From: Hymenopus coronatus
Lineage: Eukaryota; Arthropoda; Insecta; Mantodea; Hymenopodidae
Reading direction: 5' to 3'
Assembly (NCBI GenBank): GCA_030762935.1
Contig: CM060897.1
Location: forward strand, 114,014,176-114,078,175
DNA: 64,000 nucleotides
In this document: positions 45,616 through 57,079 of the stretch, piece by piece
Numbering within the stretch: the first letter of the stretch is position 1
Layout: every line of letters starts with the position of its first letter
Program-made: the position numbers and the translations under genes
The notes under the pieces: model-generated
The model's input: only the letters and a program-made list of their open reading frames with translations
Databases searched by the model: none
Told to the model about the DNA's origin: nothing

Positions 45616-46265
45616 ATTAACAAAATAACTCAAAAACGAAAAGTTGGTAAAATACCAAACTTGGCATAGAAGTTTAGTATCTTCCAAGGGTGCAACATAA
45701 AGATTTTGAGGGAAATCCCCCCCCCCCAATCTACCCTTTACATGGAAAAAAATTCGAAAATTTTGATTTACTCAAAAATGTCTGGTAAGATATTTGATTA
45801 AAATGTTAAAGATATTTACACGGCCAATATTCTATGAAAATCTCTTTATTCCTGATGAATTTTGTTTGATTTTTCATAATTAGTAAACCATAAGAGATAG
45901 ACAAAAACTTAATATAGAAATATGTAGATATCTTTGAAACAAAATTAATGTTATTTACATTTGTTGTGGAGTTCAAAATTTTTTAGGTGTTCCTTGTTTT
46001 TGGTTCCAGTTTTAAATTATTTAAAACTTTTCACATACGGGAATTTGTCAATTCCTGGTAACCCGAATAGACGAATTTCATCTAGCTTTTAGAAGATTTG
46101 ACTATCGTTTTAACGTAGTGTATTCCACTATTTCCTTCCTACTTACATGAAAACATTTCGCCTAATGTTTATCTCGATTAGCATGAAGTAAAAGAACACG
46201 TATTTAACAATAACTTGGTACAGAGATGTGGAGAAAGTCATGTGAATGGAACATATCAGATTTTT
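45422..46265 (+). repeat. Full HU copy, first of a head-to-tail pair
   Basis: Head ACTTTCTCTGCACATACTAT. The TG position holds (GT)n followed by (GA)n (45565-45613), the hairpin and all later blocks follow, and it ends TGTGAATGGAACATATCAGA plus TTTTT, with the next unit starting at 46266. Confidence 0.9.
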
Positions 46266-47140
46266 ACTTTCTCTACACACACTATGTACATAGTGTATAG
46301 AGAAGGTATTGCACTCCACCAAAAAATTCGATACCGAGATTTCACCGGAAATATATATTTTAGGGTCCCCTATATAAAAAAAAAGCATTTTCACAAAAAG
46401 GTCCGTGTGTGTGTGTGTCAGTGTGTCCATGTGTCTGTGAACACGATAAATCAAAAACGAAAAGTCGGTAAAATACTAAACTTGGTATTTAAGTTTAGTG
46501 TGTTCCAGGGATGCGACACAAAGATTTTGTGAAAAATCCCCCAACGCCAAACTACCCTTTACATGGAACTTTTTTCAAAAATTTGGATTTTCTCAAAAAT
46601 GGCCATAATAATTTTGATTAAAATATCATATATTAAAGATATATACCCGACAAACAAAATGTATATCCTGAATTTTCTGGGAATAGCCTCTGAAGCCTAC
46701 TTTATTCTGGACGAATTTTACGGAAAACTGCATAACTGCTAAACCATAAGACTTAGATAAAAACTTACTCACAAGAAATGTAGAGCACGTTAAAACACAC
46801 AATTTATGTTATGTACAGTCTTTTCGTGGAGTTGATCGTTTTTGAGATACTCCTTGTTTTTGATTTCAGCTATGAAAAACTTACTTTTCTCATATAGGAA
46901 TATGTCAACTACTTTCAATACAATCAAAGGAACTTGAGTCACATAGCAACCAGCTTTTGATTATCCTTTAACCTATGGTACTCCCTTATTTCGTTTCTAC
47001 TTGCAAGGAAGCAAGTAATAAGACAATTTTTGCTAACTTAATCTCGATTAGCATAAAGTAAATATAGGCATAATCTTTTTAACAATAATTTGTTACAGAA
47101 AGTAAAGGAAGTCGTATGAATGGAACACATCAGATTTTTT
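46266..47140 (+). repeat. Full HU copy, second of a head-to-tail pair
   Basis: A near-consensus copy of about 875 bp with intact palindromic head (ACTATGTACATAGTGTATAG) and internal AAATACTAAACTTGGTATTT hairpin. It ends CAGATTTTTT before unique sequence. The 105-codon frame 46215-46532 is repeat. Confidence 0.92.
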
Positions 47141-47749
47141 AAGTTCACAGCCACCTAAATGTGATTGTTGCAATCAAAAAGCAGAAAATGTATATTTATC
47201 ACTGCCATATTGCTCGTAGTTTTGGTAACCATGTTATTAGTGCACAATTTTTAAGGGCACGGACTTTGAAATGTTACGCATACAGTTTTGTATAAAATTG
47301 CTGGTATAGTTCAAATTCGGTTGCCACTGTTATAATATTATGATTTACGATGTTTTATTTGTTTCTATTTTAGGCCTAACATGTATTTAGGTTAACATAT
47401 GTTTGTAATAACACATCATGTTATTTTCTAACCATTTCACTACATGAACAAGGATAAAAACTAATTGAATAAATTTGAATAACGAAAGATTTAAAGGAAA
47501 TGCAGTTTTAATATCATAGTATTAACAAACCCCACTCATTAAACAGCTCACTAAATTGTTATTCCAAACAAAAAGTATAATTATTGATACACTAAAATTG
47601 TAATTGAACATATTAATGATATATTCATTTGAATATAATTAACTCTTTATATTCATACCATCGTTTCCGTAGGTTACCTTTCTGGATGATAGTGAAACAT
47701 GACCTGAGATTCTGTTTGTGTGCAACCGATACGATGATGTATAAATTTT
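47141..47749. other. Intergenic AT-rich DNA
   Basis: Unique-looking spacer between gene B's promoter side and gene A; nothing recognised. Confidence 0.5.
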
Positions 47750-48652
47750 ACTTTCTCTAGCACTTAAGTACAATGAGAAGGTATTGTATCCAACACAATT
47801 CGATACCGATATGTCACCGAAATCATATGCTTTGAGGTTCCCCTGAAGCCAAAAACGTAATTTTACTTTCCCTAAAATTAGATACTGCGATTTCACCGAA
47901 AATACATGTTTTGAGTCTCCCTGAATCCAAAAAAGCATGTTTAGAAAAATTTCCGTGTGTGCGTCTCTGGACAGCATAGCGGATAAACGAAAAGACCGTA
48001 AAATACCAAACTTGGTATTTAAGTTTGCTATCTTCCAAAGATAACACGAAGGTTTTCAAGAAAATCCCCTCACCCCAAACTACCCTTTACACTAATAAAA
48101 TTCGAAAATTACTACTCTGAAAAATAGCTCTAAAGGTTTCGAATAAAATCTATTATATTTATATGCCAAATAAAATGTATATTTAAATTTTCTGAGAATA
48201 GCCTCTAAAGACCCCTTTATTCTGGATTATTATTATTGAATTTTGTATAACTAGTAAACCGTAAGAGATAGACAAAACCCACCACACAAAAAATCTAGAT
48301 CACGATAAAACACACAATTTATGTTATATAAATTTTTTTTTCATGGAGTTGATCGTCTTTGAGATATTCCTTCTTTTTGGATTCAGCTTTGAAAAACTTA
48401 TACTTTTCTCATACAGGAATTTGTCAACTCCTGTCCATAGAAACAAAGTAACTCCAGTCACACAGCAACCAGCTGTTGACTATCACTTTAACCTGTGGTA
48501 CTTCCTTATTTCGCTTCTACTTACAAGAAAGCAAGTAATAAGACATTTTATGCTAATATTTTTCTCGATTAGCATGAAGTAAATAGAAACATAAGATTTT
48601 TAACAATAATTTGATTTGAGAAAGTCATATGAATGAAACACATCAGATTTTT
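47750..48652 (+). repeat. HU copy with duplicated 5' block
   Basis: The sequence TTTTACTTTCTCTAG..GATACCGATATGTCACCGAAAT..CCTGAAGCCAAAAACG is followed by a second, diverged version starting TTTTACTTTCCCTAAAATTA (47862). A 5' segment is therefore tandemly doubled before the normal body continues to the 3' end. Confidence 0.8.
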
Positions 48653-48654
48653 AA

Positions 48655-49316
48655 AAACATGTCTGTGGGCAGCATGATTCAAAAACTAAAATTGATTAAA
48701 TACCACATTTTGTATTTAGCTTCTGTATCTTTCAAGAATGCCACAAGAAGACTAACATGGAAAAATATTCGATTTGTTCTCAAACCTGGCTCAGTCAATT
48801 TTTATTACAGTATCGCATATTGAACATATATACATGACATATCAAATTTTCTGGGAAAAGCCTCTGAAATCCTCTTCATTCTGAATACATTTTACACAAC
48901 TGGCATACCTTAAAAAAACATGTAGGTCTCGTTAAAATAAGACAATTTATGCTATATAGTACATTTGTTTTTTAGGGTTACTTATTTCTAAGACATTCCC
49001 CATTATTCCTTCAATTTTAAAGAACCTAAACTTTTCTCAAACGGTAGGACCTCATACATTACACAATTCTGTTGTTTTACTCCTGGCCATCGACAGAGAA
49101 CCGAATTCCATTGAAAATCGCATAAGATTTGACTGTGGCTTTAGCCTAGCGTATTTCCTTATTTCTTTCCAATTTAAAAGGAACGTAGGAATAAGACCAT
49201 TCCTGGCAATGTCTATCTTGATGAAATGATGTAGATAAAAGCTCAATCTTTTGTAAGAATAGTTTATTTGCAAAAAAGACAGAGAAAGTCTGCGAATGTA
49301 ACACATCCAATTTTTT
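48655..49316 (+). repeat. Headless HU copy directly following another
   Basis: Begins in the TGGGCAGCATGATTCAAAAA block right after the previous unit's T-run and continues to AGACAGAGAAAGTCTGCGAA and a T-run. Confidence 0.75.
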
Positions 49317-49423
49317 CTGTTAATATTGCATGTGGAAATTTTCTAAAAACTTTCGTTCGATTTGGATGTTCAACATGTATGATAATTTGACGCAAAAAAA
49401 TCACATTAACTGGCATGCATGGA

Positions 49424-49433
49424 TGTGTGTGTG

Positions 49434-49479
<46 letters not shown>

Positions 49480-49499
49480 TGTGTGTGTTTATAGATGTG
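49424..49499. repeat. (GT)n(GA)n(GT)n compound microsatellite
   Basis: GT, then about 40 bp of GA, then GT, outside any recognised HU copy. Confidence 0.95.
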
Positions 49500-49689
49500 G
49501 GTAATGGCTAGGGGGTGTTTACTTTACATCCAAGAATGGCCAAATTTCCCAATTAGATAATTATCTATTTGGATATAAGTTTGGCTTCAAAGGATAGTGA
49601 CTCCATTAGATAATGAAAGATAAACAGTTTTAGTTATGGACGCTCTTTTTTTTATAGATTTAACGCACATTTTTACTACTGATGGCACC

Positions 49690-50070
49690 ACAGGGAATGA
49701 CATGCCGGCTACGGCATTGAATTTTTTAGTCTGACTCCACCTATCCAACTCCTGTCCTACACACGGGTTGTGTGAGAAAACAATTATTCAATACCAATTG
49801 ACCATAATAATTGGCTACACTATGAATTCTGGGTCTAAACTACTTACAACATTGTAAGTCGCCATTGGGGTTGTCATCTCAAAATAATTTGAGATCACCT
49901 TGTGGTTTACCGGAAAACATGCGAGTCAGTTGAGAAATTCAAAGCTATGCCGGCATGTTGCCATGGTAGCTTAGTGGCACTGCAACCGGCTAGAGATTGG
50001 GAGGTCCGTGGATCAAATCCCGGCTATAGCATTGAATTTTTCAGTCTGACTCCACCTATCCAATATGTCA
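49690..50070 (+). mobile_element. SINE family E, composite copy
   Basis: A tail segment (GGCATTGAATTTTTTAGTCT, then ACACGGGTTGTGTGAGAAAA at about 49761) precedes a second unit with tRNA-like core at about 49961-50033: box A GGTAGCTTAGTGG and box B GGATCAAATCC. A second GCATTGAATTTTTCAGTCTG tail follows at 50029. Both tail copies continue ACTCCACCTATCCAA. It is thus a tandem or dimeric arrangement of the family at 26428-26625. Confidence 0.7.
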
Positions 50071-50074
50071 TATA

Positions 50075-50352
50075 GGTGGTGTCCGAGGTATTCATTGTTA
50101 TTAGTTTCAGATTTAAAGCATAAAATGTTCTCACACGGTAAGTTGTAAACTCCTGGTCCTACATAGAAACGGACTTCAACCACATGGCAAGCCTAACGTA
50201 TTCCCTCATTTCCCTTCTACTTACAACTAAGCAAGCAAGATAATTTCTGCTATTGTTTATCTCAATTATCATAAAATAGGAGGAAGTAAATGCTTTTTAA
50301 CAATAATTTGTTACAGCGATGTAGAGAGTGTCATGCGAGTGAAACACCTTAC
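50075..50352 (+). repeat. HU 3' fragment
   Basis: Carries TTTCAGATTTAAAGCATAAA to GATGTAGAGAGTGTCATGCG; the 5' two-thirds are missing. Confidence 0.75.
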
Positions 50353-51084
50353 AACTTTGTTTATAAAAGAGCCTGGTTATTTGACTTTAAGCTTAGAGTT
50401 TATTTTATAACCACTTATATTTTTTTAAGATTTTCAACCAAGTAGCTCTATATATTTCTCTAATGAAGTACAGTAGATTATTCACTAAATGTACTTTAGG
50501 AAGATTATATTCTGGGTTAATTCGGCCCAGTAATTTATACTTTTTCTCAGCTAGAGCGCCGCATTTGAAGCTTATACGACATGTTTCTTTCTCTAAATTG
50601 GTAACCTATATAATGATCTTTTAAAGATTCTTATTACGTTTCCATAATCTACAATGTCCCATCAATAACCCTATTAGCAGTTTTCTGTGGGATCTGTCAA
50701 ATTTAAGTACATCTTCAGCTAATCATTTTGCAGATCCTTTTTTAACATGAGGTACATAAGCAGTTTTGTAATCATTCGTTGTAGTAGTATACCAGGTTTT
50801 GTAAATTTAAAATTTTAATGCAATTACAATTTTACCTACAATTTACATCCTATATTTTACGCTAGGAATAACCTTAAGAAGTATATTAAAACACATTGAA
50901 ACGAGTTGTGAATATGCAGCTCTAAAGGAACCACCATAAGAGAAATTATCCTTCCAATAGTTGAATGTCGCCCACGCTGTAAAAAATATCACACCCGACT
51001 TCTTATTCACTCAATTTATATGGGGACATTTTGTTTTTATTTTTAAATATGCAAGAAATAAAGATAGAGCGGATATTAATGTAT
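50353..51084. other. AT-rich spacer, nothing recognised
   Basis: Lies between the SINE/HU cluster and the duplication; no gene evidence. Confidence 0.5.
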
Positions 51085-51139
51085 AATATGTGGTAATCAA
51101 CTGTTGAGCATTCTTTCTTTCACTGCAAAGTCTTAGAGC

Positions 51140-52747
51140 CAGTTGTACAAACTCGGAATAAACCTGTTAGACGTTTTTCCATGGTTCTGTGCTAAATTGT
51201 TGTACGACAACGGAATAAAGAATATCAAGGGAATAAACACGGAATAACTTATTCCACGATTCCTTGCGGGGATAAGCCGTTATTTCGAGAACAGAGTATA
51301 AAAAGGAAAATGGCCGCTTGGATACTGGACACAATTTTGACCTATATTTGCCCAATATAAACGAATTTATTTATATGTTTTAAGGACATATCATGCCTAA
51401 ATACTATTTGTAGAGCCCGATAAATGAGCACGGCTATAATGAGATTAAAGTTGAGAAAGGATGTCGCAGACAGTGTTACAAGACATACGACAAGAAGATA
51501 GTTAAAATTGCATTTATAAAACATTAAAACCTACCTACAATATCATTATCAAAACACCTCTATTTTTATGGAAACAATAAACTTTAATCTAACCCAAGAT
51601 AAATATAAGTAGTGTAGTGCAGCAATTCACCAGCACAATGCACAGCGTTGTAAAGAGTGAGGTTACGTTTTATTGACGAAATACAAAGGATAGATTACTT
51701 CTAGGGCAATATTCTTCAAAACGTAACATAGCCACAAGTGTTAATGTTAGCGACATTCTGTACTATATTCAGATTTTGGAGGTTATGTGCAAGTTTAACA
51801 ACGATAACACTACAAGCTTTGTGACGTAGGGAGGAGATGCCCAGATTGAAAGTAGCCTTCAGAGCTCGTAAGTGTAAATATAAATTACAATAAATGTATA
51901 GTTTACAATAAATTTATAATTTGTCGTATTATATGCTGTAGGTTTAATACATTAGAAACAATTTTGTTTGAATAGAGAGTACCTTCCGTAAAATATTTTT
52001 TCGCTTTTATTGGTTTGGTTGACAGTTTCTAGCTGTTGTATTAAATACTGCCATTAGCAAAGTGCGAGCTGTAATGGGAACGGTTTAATTTATCTACTAT
52101 TGGACATAATCACCAATATTTCTGTTGGTTAATAATACCTGTATAGAAAATAAGTTTTTGCACTTGTTCTTGGTGTAACGACTCAATTATGCATATCTTA
52201 AGTTGGCAATACTAAAATGTAATTTTCAAAATTATATTACCAAGTATTTTAATGAATAAAATACAGAAACCACGTTAAGTACGTTAGCTGTTCTGAGCAC
52301 AGAAATGGAAAGATGTCATATCAGCACAATACAATTTTGCACCTAAGGTAGGATTTCATTCCCATACTCCTAACCAATCACAAGAAGTCAAAGTATATGT
52401 GCTTGTGTTTTGTAAAGTGTATAGCAATTCTGCATTCGATCACGCTTGTGAACATTCAAAATTGTTTCATAGTACCGTAAGTAGTTAAAATAAGAAATGA
52501 TATATATTTTAGGAACAGTTTACTGTGAAAACAATGCAAATTTTCAGAAAAATAAAGCAGTAATTGCGTATCAAGTTTGCCATGAATTGCTCGCAACATA
52601 GCCAACATTAGTTTTAAATCTACAAACAGTCGAATATATGTCTAAGGAATAAAATTGCATCGTACAACTAGGCACCACATTTATACCGTGAATAGTGTAT
52701 TCCAAGAATAGCAATTCCAAGATTTATTCCGATTTCATACAACCTAC
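51140..52747. mobile_element. 1.6-kb non-autonomous DNA transposon with TIRs and 9-bp TSD
   Basis: The left end reads CAGTTGTACAAACTCGGAAT then AA. The right end on the opposite strand reads GTAGGTTGTATGAAATCGGA then ATAA, so GTTGTA..A-TCGGAATAA is inverted at the two ends. TCTTAGAGC lies at 51131-51139 and again at 52748-52756. The paralogous locus near 32000 has a single TCCTAGATC between matching flanks, an empty site. Several GGAATAA motifs lie just inside the left end. No transposase-like frame was seen. The 9-bp duplication is compatible with a Mutator-like or related superfamily, but the class is not assigned. Confidence 0.8.
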
Positions 52748-53253
52748 TCTTAGAGCATTAAAGAAGAATCTTTGATGCACACTTAATTTTTGTGTTATTA
52801 GATTTGACAAACAAAGATATTAAGAACGAAATTCTGTCATAGAAAATTCCAAAATGTTTGCATTTTCTATTTATAACCATTCTTTTTGTAATATACATTA
52901 TCATGATTCATTTTACCAGCATGACCTGCACCCAACCTATGGCTTATATAGTTATTAAAATAAATGGAATTTACAGTATTAAATGCATATAACACATACC
53001 TTCCGATGAAAGATTTTTATGTATTTGAATATTCAATAAACAGATTAAAAACCAGTTATCAATAAATCTGCTGATATACATATAAACCTAATTTTAATTG
53101 TATTAAATTCATGGGAAAAAAGCACACACAAGAATGTAAATAGGAAACCTAGGACCAATGTCTCCATTAATGCATATTTTGTATTCTCCAGGTTTCAGAA
53201 AGGTATGGATTGGAACAGGTAAAAATAAGACTCGTTTACAAATAGGATAACAC

Positions 53254-53259
53254 TTTATT
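53254..53259 (-). terminator. Gene A polyadenylation signal
   Basis: AATAAA on the minus strand, 134 bp past the gene A stop and embedded in sequence matching the gene B 3' region. Confidence 0.6.
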
Positions 53260-53392
53260 TAAAAATTTAGTACGATTATAATAAATATAAAATGTTTAGT
53301 TGTCTTTGAAACAAGTTTGTACAATTTTTTCCAAGATAAAAGATGTTTATAATCCATAAAATCGTACTTCAAGGTAAAACAACGTTTAACCA

Positions 53393-53485
53393 TTAGTAAT
53401 TCAAGATTGTTGTATTAGACACCTGGAGGTTATATGGCCTGCCATAAACTGGGTTCACTGCTTCCTTCATTGCTTCTGCAGAAAT
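53393..53485 (-). CDS. Gene A exon 4: C-terminal end of a small heat-shock protein
   Basis: Encodes ISAEAMKEAVNPVYGRPYNL then QVSNTTILNY and a TAA stop (53393-53395). The double acceptor TTTGCAG / ATTTCTGCAG is the same as in gene B, with only the first AG keeping the frame. The middle of the tail (NPVYGRPYN versus GPIYSRACK) has changed more than its ends. No clear I-x-I/V oligomer motif is present. Its position relative to the poly(A) signal is conserved. Confidence 0.82.
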   Translation of the reverse strand: MSAEAMKEAVNPVYGRPYNLQVSNTTILNY

Positions 53486-53689
53486 CTGCAAAATTAAACA
53501 TACGTGAATGTTAAAATGTGATGTGTGCTGTTGCATTTTCTGCATATTATGCAACAATCCATTCTTAAAATATTAAATTGCGCAATATATAAACGACCAG
53601 CGGACACGTATTCACAATATGCATTCTCCATCTGATAAGCAACTTATAATTTGTGGTTAGCCAATAGTTTTTGAAATACTTAGTTCTTG

Positions 53690-54335
53690 TAGGTAGCATG
53701 TAAATAAGGGGATACACTAGGCTAAATTGACAGTCAAATGCTATAAAATGAGGTTGCTGGGGTTGAAATCCAATTCTTTGCGTGGTCAGGTGTCGTAGTT
53801 TTCTCATGCGGGAACTTGTCAAGTATTTTAAAACTGAAATCAATAAAATGGAGAATCTTAAAAACGGTCAATTCTTGGAAAACATGCTTATAACACAGAT
53901 TGAGCGTTTTAACGAGCTCAACATTTTTTTTGTTAAGAAAGTCTGTGCGCATCTCTTACGGTTTACCATTTATGCAAAATTACTTAAATTCATTCAGAAT
54001 GTCTTCAGAGACTATTGCCAGAAAATTCAAGATATATACATGTAAATATTTAATATGGATATTAAAATAAAAATCGTTAGCCATTTGAGAAAATCAAACT
54101 TTTCGAAACTTTCTCCATGTAAAGCGTAGTCGGGGTTGGGGGTATTTTCTTGAACATTTTCGTGTTGTATCTTTGGAAGATACTGATCTTAAATACCAAG
54201 TTTGGTGCTTAACGAAGTTTTCGATTTTGAGCCATTTTGACCACACATAACCCCCCCTTCTCCCCCCAGGAATTTTTTTTGGGGGTGGGGGTGAGGGAGT
54301 CTCCAAACATATTTCCGATCTAATCTTTAGTATGC
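53690..54335 (-). repeat. Reverse HU copy in gene A intron 3
   Basis: Starts headless at its 3' side (AAATAAGGGGATACACTAGG), keeps central blocks and the TACCAAGTTTGGTGCTTAAC hairpin remnant, and ends near AACATATTTCCGATCTAATC. Poly-C and poly-T runs replace the TG tract. Confidence 0.75.
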
Positions 54336-54889
54336 AAGTTTTGGCGTTTTTTTTTTTTTTTTGGGTAGCGAAAGACTTTGGTTCACAGCAAATTTACCTG
54401 TAGAAGGGAGCAGCACGTGCAATTAAGAAACCGTTTTCGAGCAGCGAAAGCAAAACAGACAAGACTGAACCAACGGATCTTAGCAGACGAGATTTGGGAT
54501 TTTAATTTATACTTCAGTAAATATTTACGGATAAGTATGGAAACATTTTTATACGTTTATAATTTATGTAAAGTTGTAAAAGACCAATTTTTAACACAGA
54601 TTTCAGCCATAGAAATTTTGATTCGAGTTTACACAACCGATTTGGTAAAAAGGAACTTTGCAAACGTTAGAAATGTTTAATTAAAACAAGAGTTGTCAGT
54701 GAAGATTTTGTTCAATGGAAATTTTTGGATGTTCCTTTACATTTTATAATTATTAGTTGTTCTTTTATTTTGTACTGCAAATTTCATTTTACCTCCATTT
54801 TAAATTTAAAAACAACATGTATTTTATATCTTGAGTATTATGTATACTAAATTTGTTTTTAGCTAATAAATAATGGTAGTACACTTACT

Positions 54890-56092
54890 TTCTCTAGTAT
54901 GTACATATTTGTAAGGTACAGAATAGAGGAGGATATGCATTCCAGCAAAGTATTCGGTAGTGAAATATCACCGGTAATATGTTTCGAGACCCCCCCTCTC
55001 CGAGTTAAAAAAAAATCTCACATCTTTCGCCAATGTGTGCGTGTACAGAAAAGCTTAAACATTTGAAATTACGTTAAATACCAAACTTGGTATTACAATT
55101 TGACATTTCCCCATGGACGCCAGACGAACAATTTCAAGAAAATCCTCCTACCCAAAGTATAGTTTGGATGGGAAAATGTTCGAACATTTTGTTTTTCCTC
55201 AAAAAAAAGAAAACCAACTTTTTTGATTAAAACACCGTATATTAAAGACATTTACACTATAAAATGTAACTCTTGAATTTCCCGGGAATAGCTTTCCCAA
55301 GTCCTCTTCATTCTGAAAACTTTTGCTTAACTGGTAACCATTAAGGAGGGGGGGAGAGAAAAACATAGCTTTTTACTGCACAAAAGATCTGGATTTTGTG
55401 AAAACCTAATTTATATCCTTTATATGTTCGTGGACGAGCTGTTTCCGAGATATTCCTAGCTGTGTATTGATTTAGAACTTAAGTCATCTTGATTTGACCA
55501 TCAAAACAAAAACCAATACAACTTTCGAGTCCAGCAAATCATATTTATGGGAAAATTATAAATATTTGAAACAGTGAATTCTAATAGGACAAAATCCGAT
55601 TTGCAGCATTCACATGCCTTTCTCTACATCTCTGCTGCAAGTTATTGTTAAAAAGTGTATTCTTCCATTTACCTCATGCTAATCGAAAAAAAAAAAAAAA
55701 AAAAAATGGCAGAAATGGTCTTGTAACTTTCTTTTCGGAAGTAGAAGGGAGATTGGGGGAATATATAGGCTAAAATGGTTAATCCAGGAAAAAACATTAG
55801 GAGATATTCCTTATTATTAATTTTAGCTTTAGAATAGTTAAAATTTTCACAAATTGGAATTTGTCAACTGATAATGCAAAGAAGCTAAATTCATCCACAT
55901 GGCAACCAGCTCATAAAAGAGTTAAGACTATTGTTTTAGCCTAGTGTATTATTTCCCCTTCTGCTTACAGAAAAGCATTTCTGCTTATGTTTATCTCGAT
56001 TAGCACGAAGTAGAATGAAGCATAAGTTTTTAACAATAATTTGTTACAGAGATGTAGAGAAAGTTCTGGGAATAACACACATTAGATTTTTA
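54890..56092 (+). repeat. Composite HU copy next to the gene A alpha-crystallin exon
   Basis: Counterpart of 36067-37278: forward head half, reverse 3' piece (about 55609-55770), and forward 3' half ending GATGTAGAGAAAGTTCTGGG and TTAGATTTTTATC about 45 bp from the exon. Confidence 0.75.
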
Positions 56093-56134
56093 TCATCTAG
56101 TTTCACCTTAAAGCAAGGACAATATAATATATAC

Positions 56135-56359
56135 CTTCTTAACAGCAGAGAGGGTAAGGATACCAGAGGGGTGGAGTTTCTTAACAAAATCTTTCAGCTT
56201 TACTCCTTGTGGCATTGGTAGGCGATGGACCAACTCATTCGGGACGATTCCATTCTCCTCTTTCTTCTTTCCTTCTATAACTAGATATGCGACGTTTCTG
56301 ACAATGACCGACTTTATTTTTATCTCGTCAGCCTGGTATTCTCTCAAGTAAATCTTCAC
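56135..56359 (-). CDS. Gene A exon 3: alpha-crystallin (Hsp20) domain
   Basis: Encodes 75 residues, VKIYLREYQADEIKIKSVIV through GILTLSAVKK. The domain features are those of gene B: DEI-K strand, VEGKKKEENG, ELVHRLPMP and the G-I-L-T strand. Protein residue 100 is His where alphaB-crystallin has Arg120; Pro105 at the end of that strand is kept, unlike in gene B. Acceptor CAG is 56360-56362 and the donor GTATAT begins at 56134. Spliced in phase 0 on both sides. Confidence 0.92.
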
Positions 56360-56467
56360 CTGAAACCATCCACACATTTTAGAGGAATTAATTTACAGAA
56401 ATAAATAGAATTTTGTGTTGCATTCACATGATTATCTATTCTCTAACGAAGTGTTCTTACAAAGTTA

Positions 56468-56794
56468 CATACATTTTGTTAGTCATTTAAGTAGCTTTGA
56501 TATAAGATATTTTAATCAAAATCATCATATGATTTTTTTTTAGAAAATACAAACCTTCGAAACTGTTCATGTAAAGGGTGGCTCGAGGCGAGGGGGGGGG
56601 TTCCTTCACAATCATTTTGTTACATCCCTGAAAGATACGACTTAAAATACCAAGTCTTGATCTTTTTCTTCTAATCTTTTTTTCGATACAGGGAACTGTA
56701 ATACGTGTATTTCCTTCAATCTGGCCATACAATATTTTATGTGTAGTGCAACACCATCTCTACCTGTGTACCATGTACTGTGTAGAAAAAGTAA
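56468..56794 (-). repeat. Reverse HU 5' fragment in gene A intron 2
   Basis: From TTAGTCATTTAAGTAGCTTT through CATGTAAAGGGTGGCTCGAG to ACTGTGTAGAAAAAGTAAAG. Only the head-side third remains. Confidence 0.65.
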
Positions 56795-57079
56795 AGCTTG
56801 TCACTTTTAACGCTTTTCTAAGCGCATTGAAATTTTCAAACAAACTTTTTAAAACTAAAAGGATGTGTTCATAATGGAGAATAACCACACGACACAATAG
56901 AATAGTCAATTTTGGGCAATGGAAATATATTATGTTTAGGGTTTATTAGAAGGAGAGTCCTTACAGCTAAGGAGGAGAGTGGAAATGCGGAATTTACCAC
57001 CTTTTTACTGAAACACATTGAACGATTCACTTCCATGTGACGAAGTTTGCATACAACGTTCCGACCTTCCTGCTTTTTT

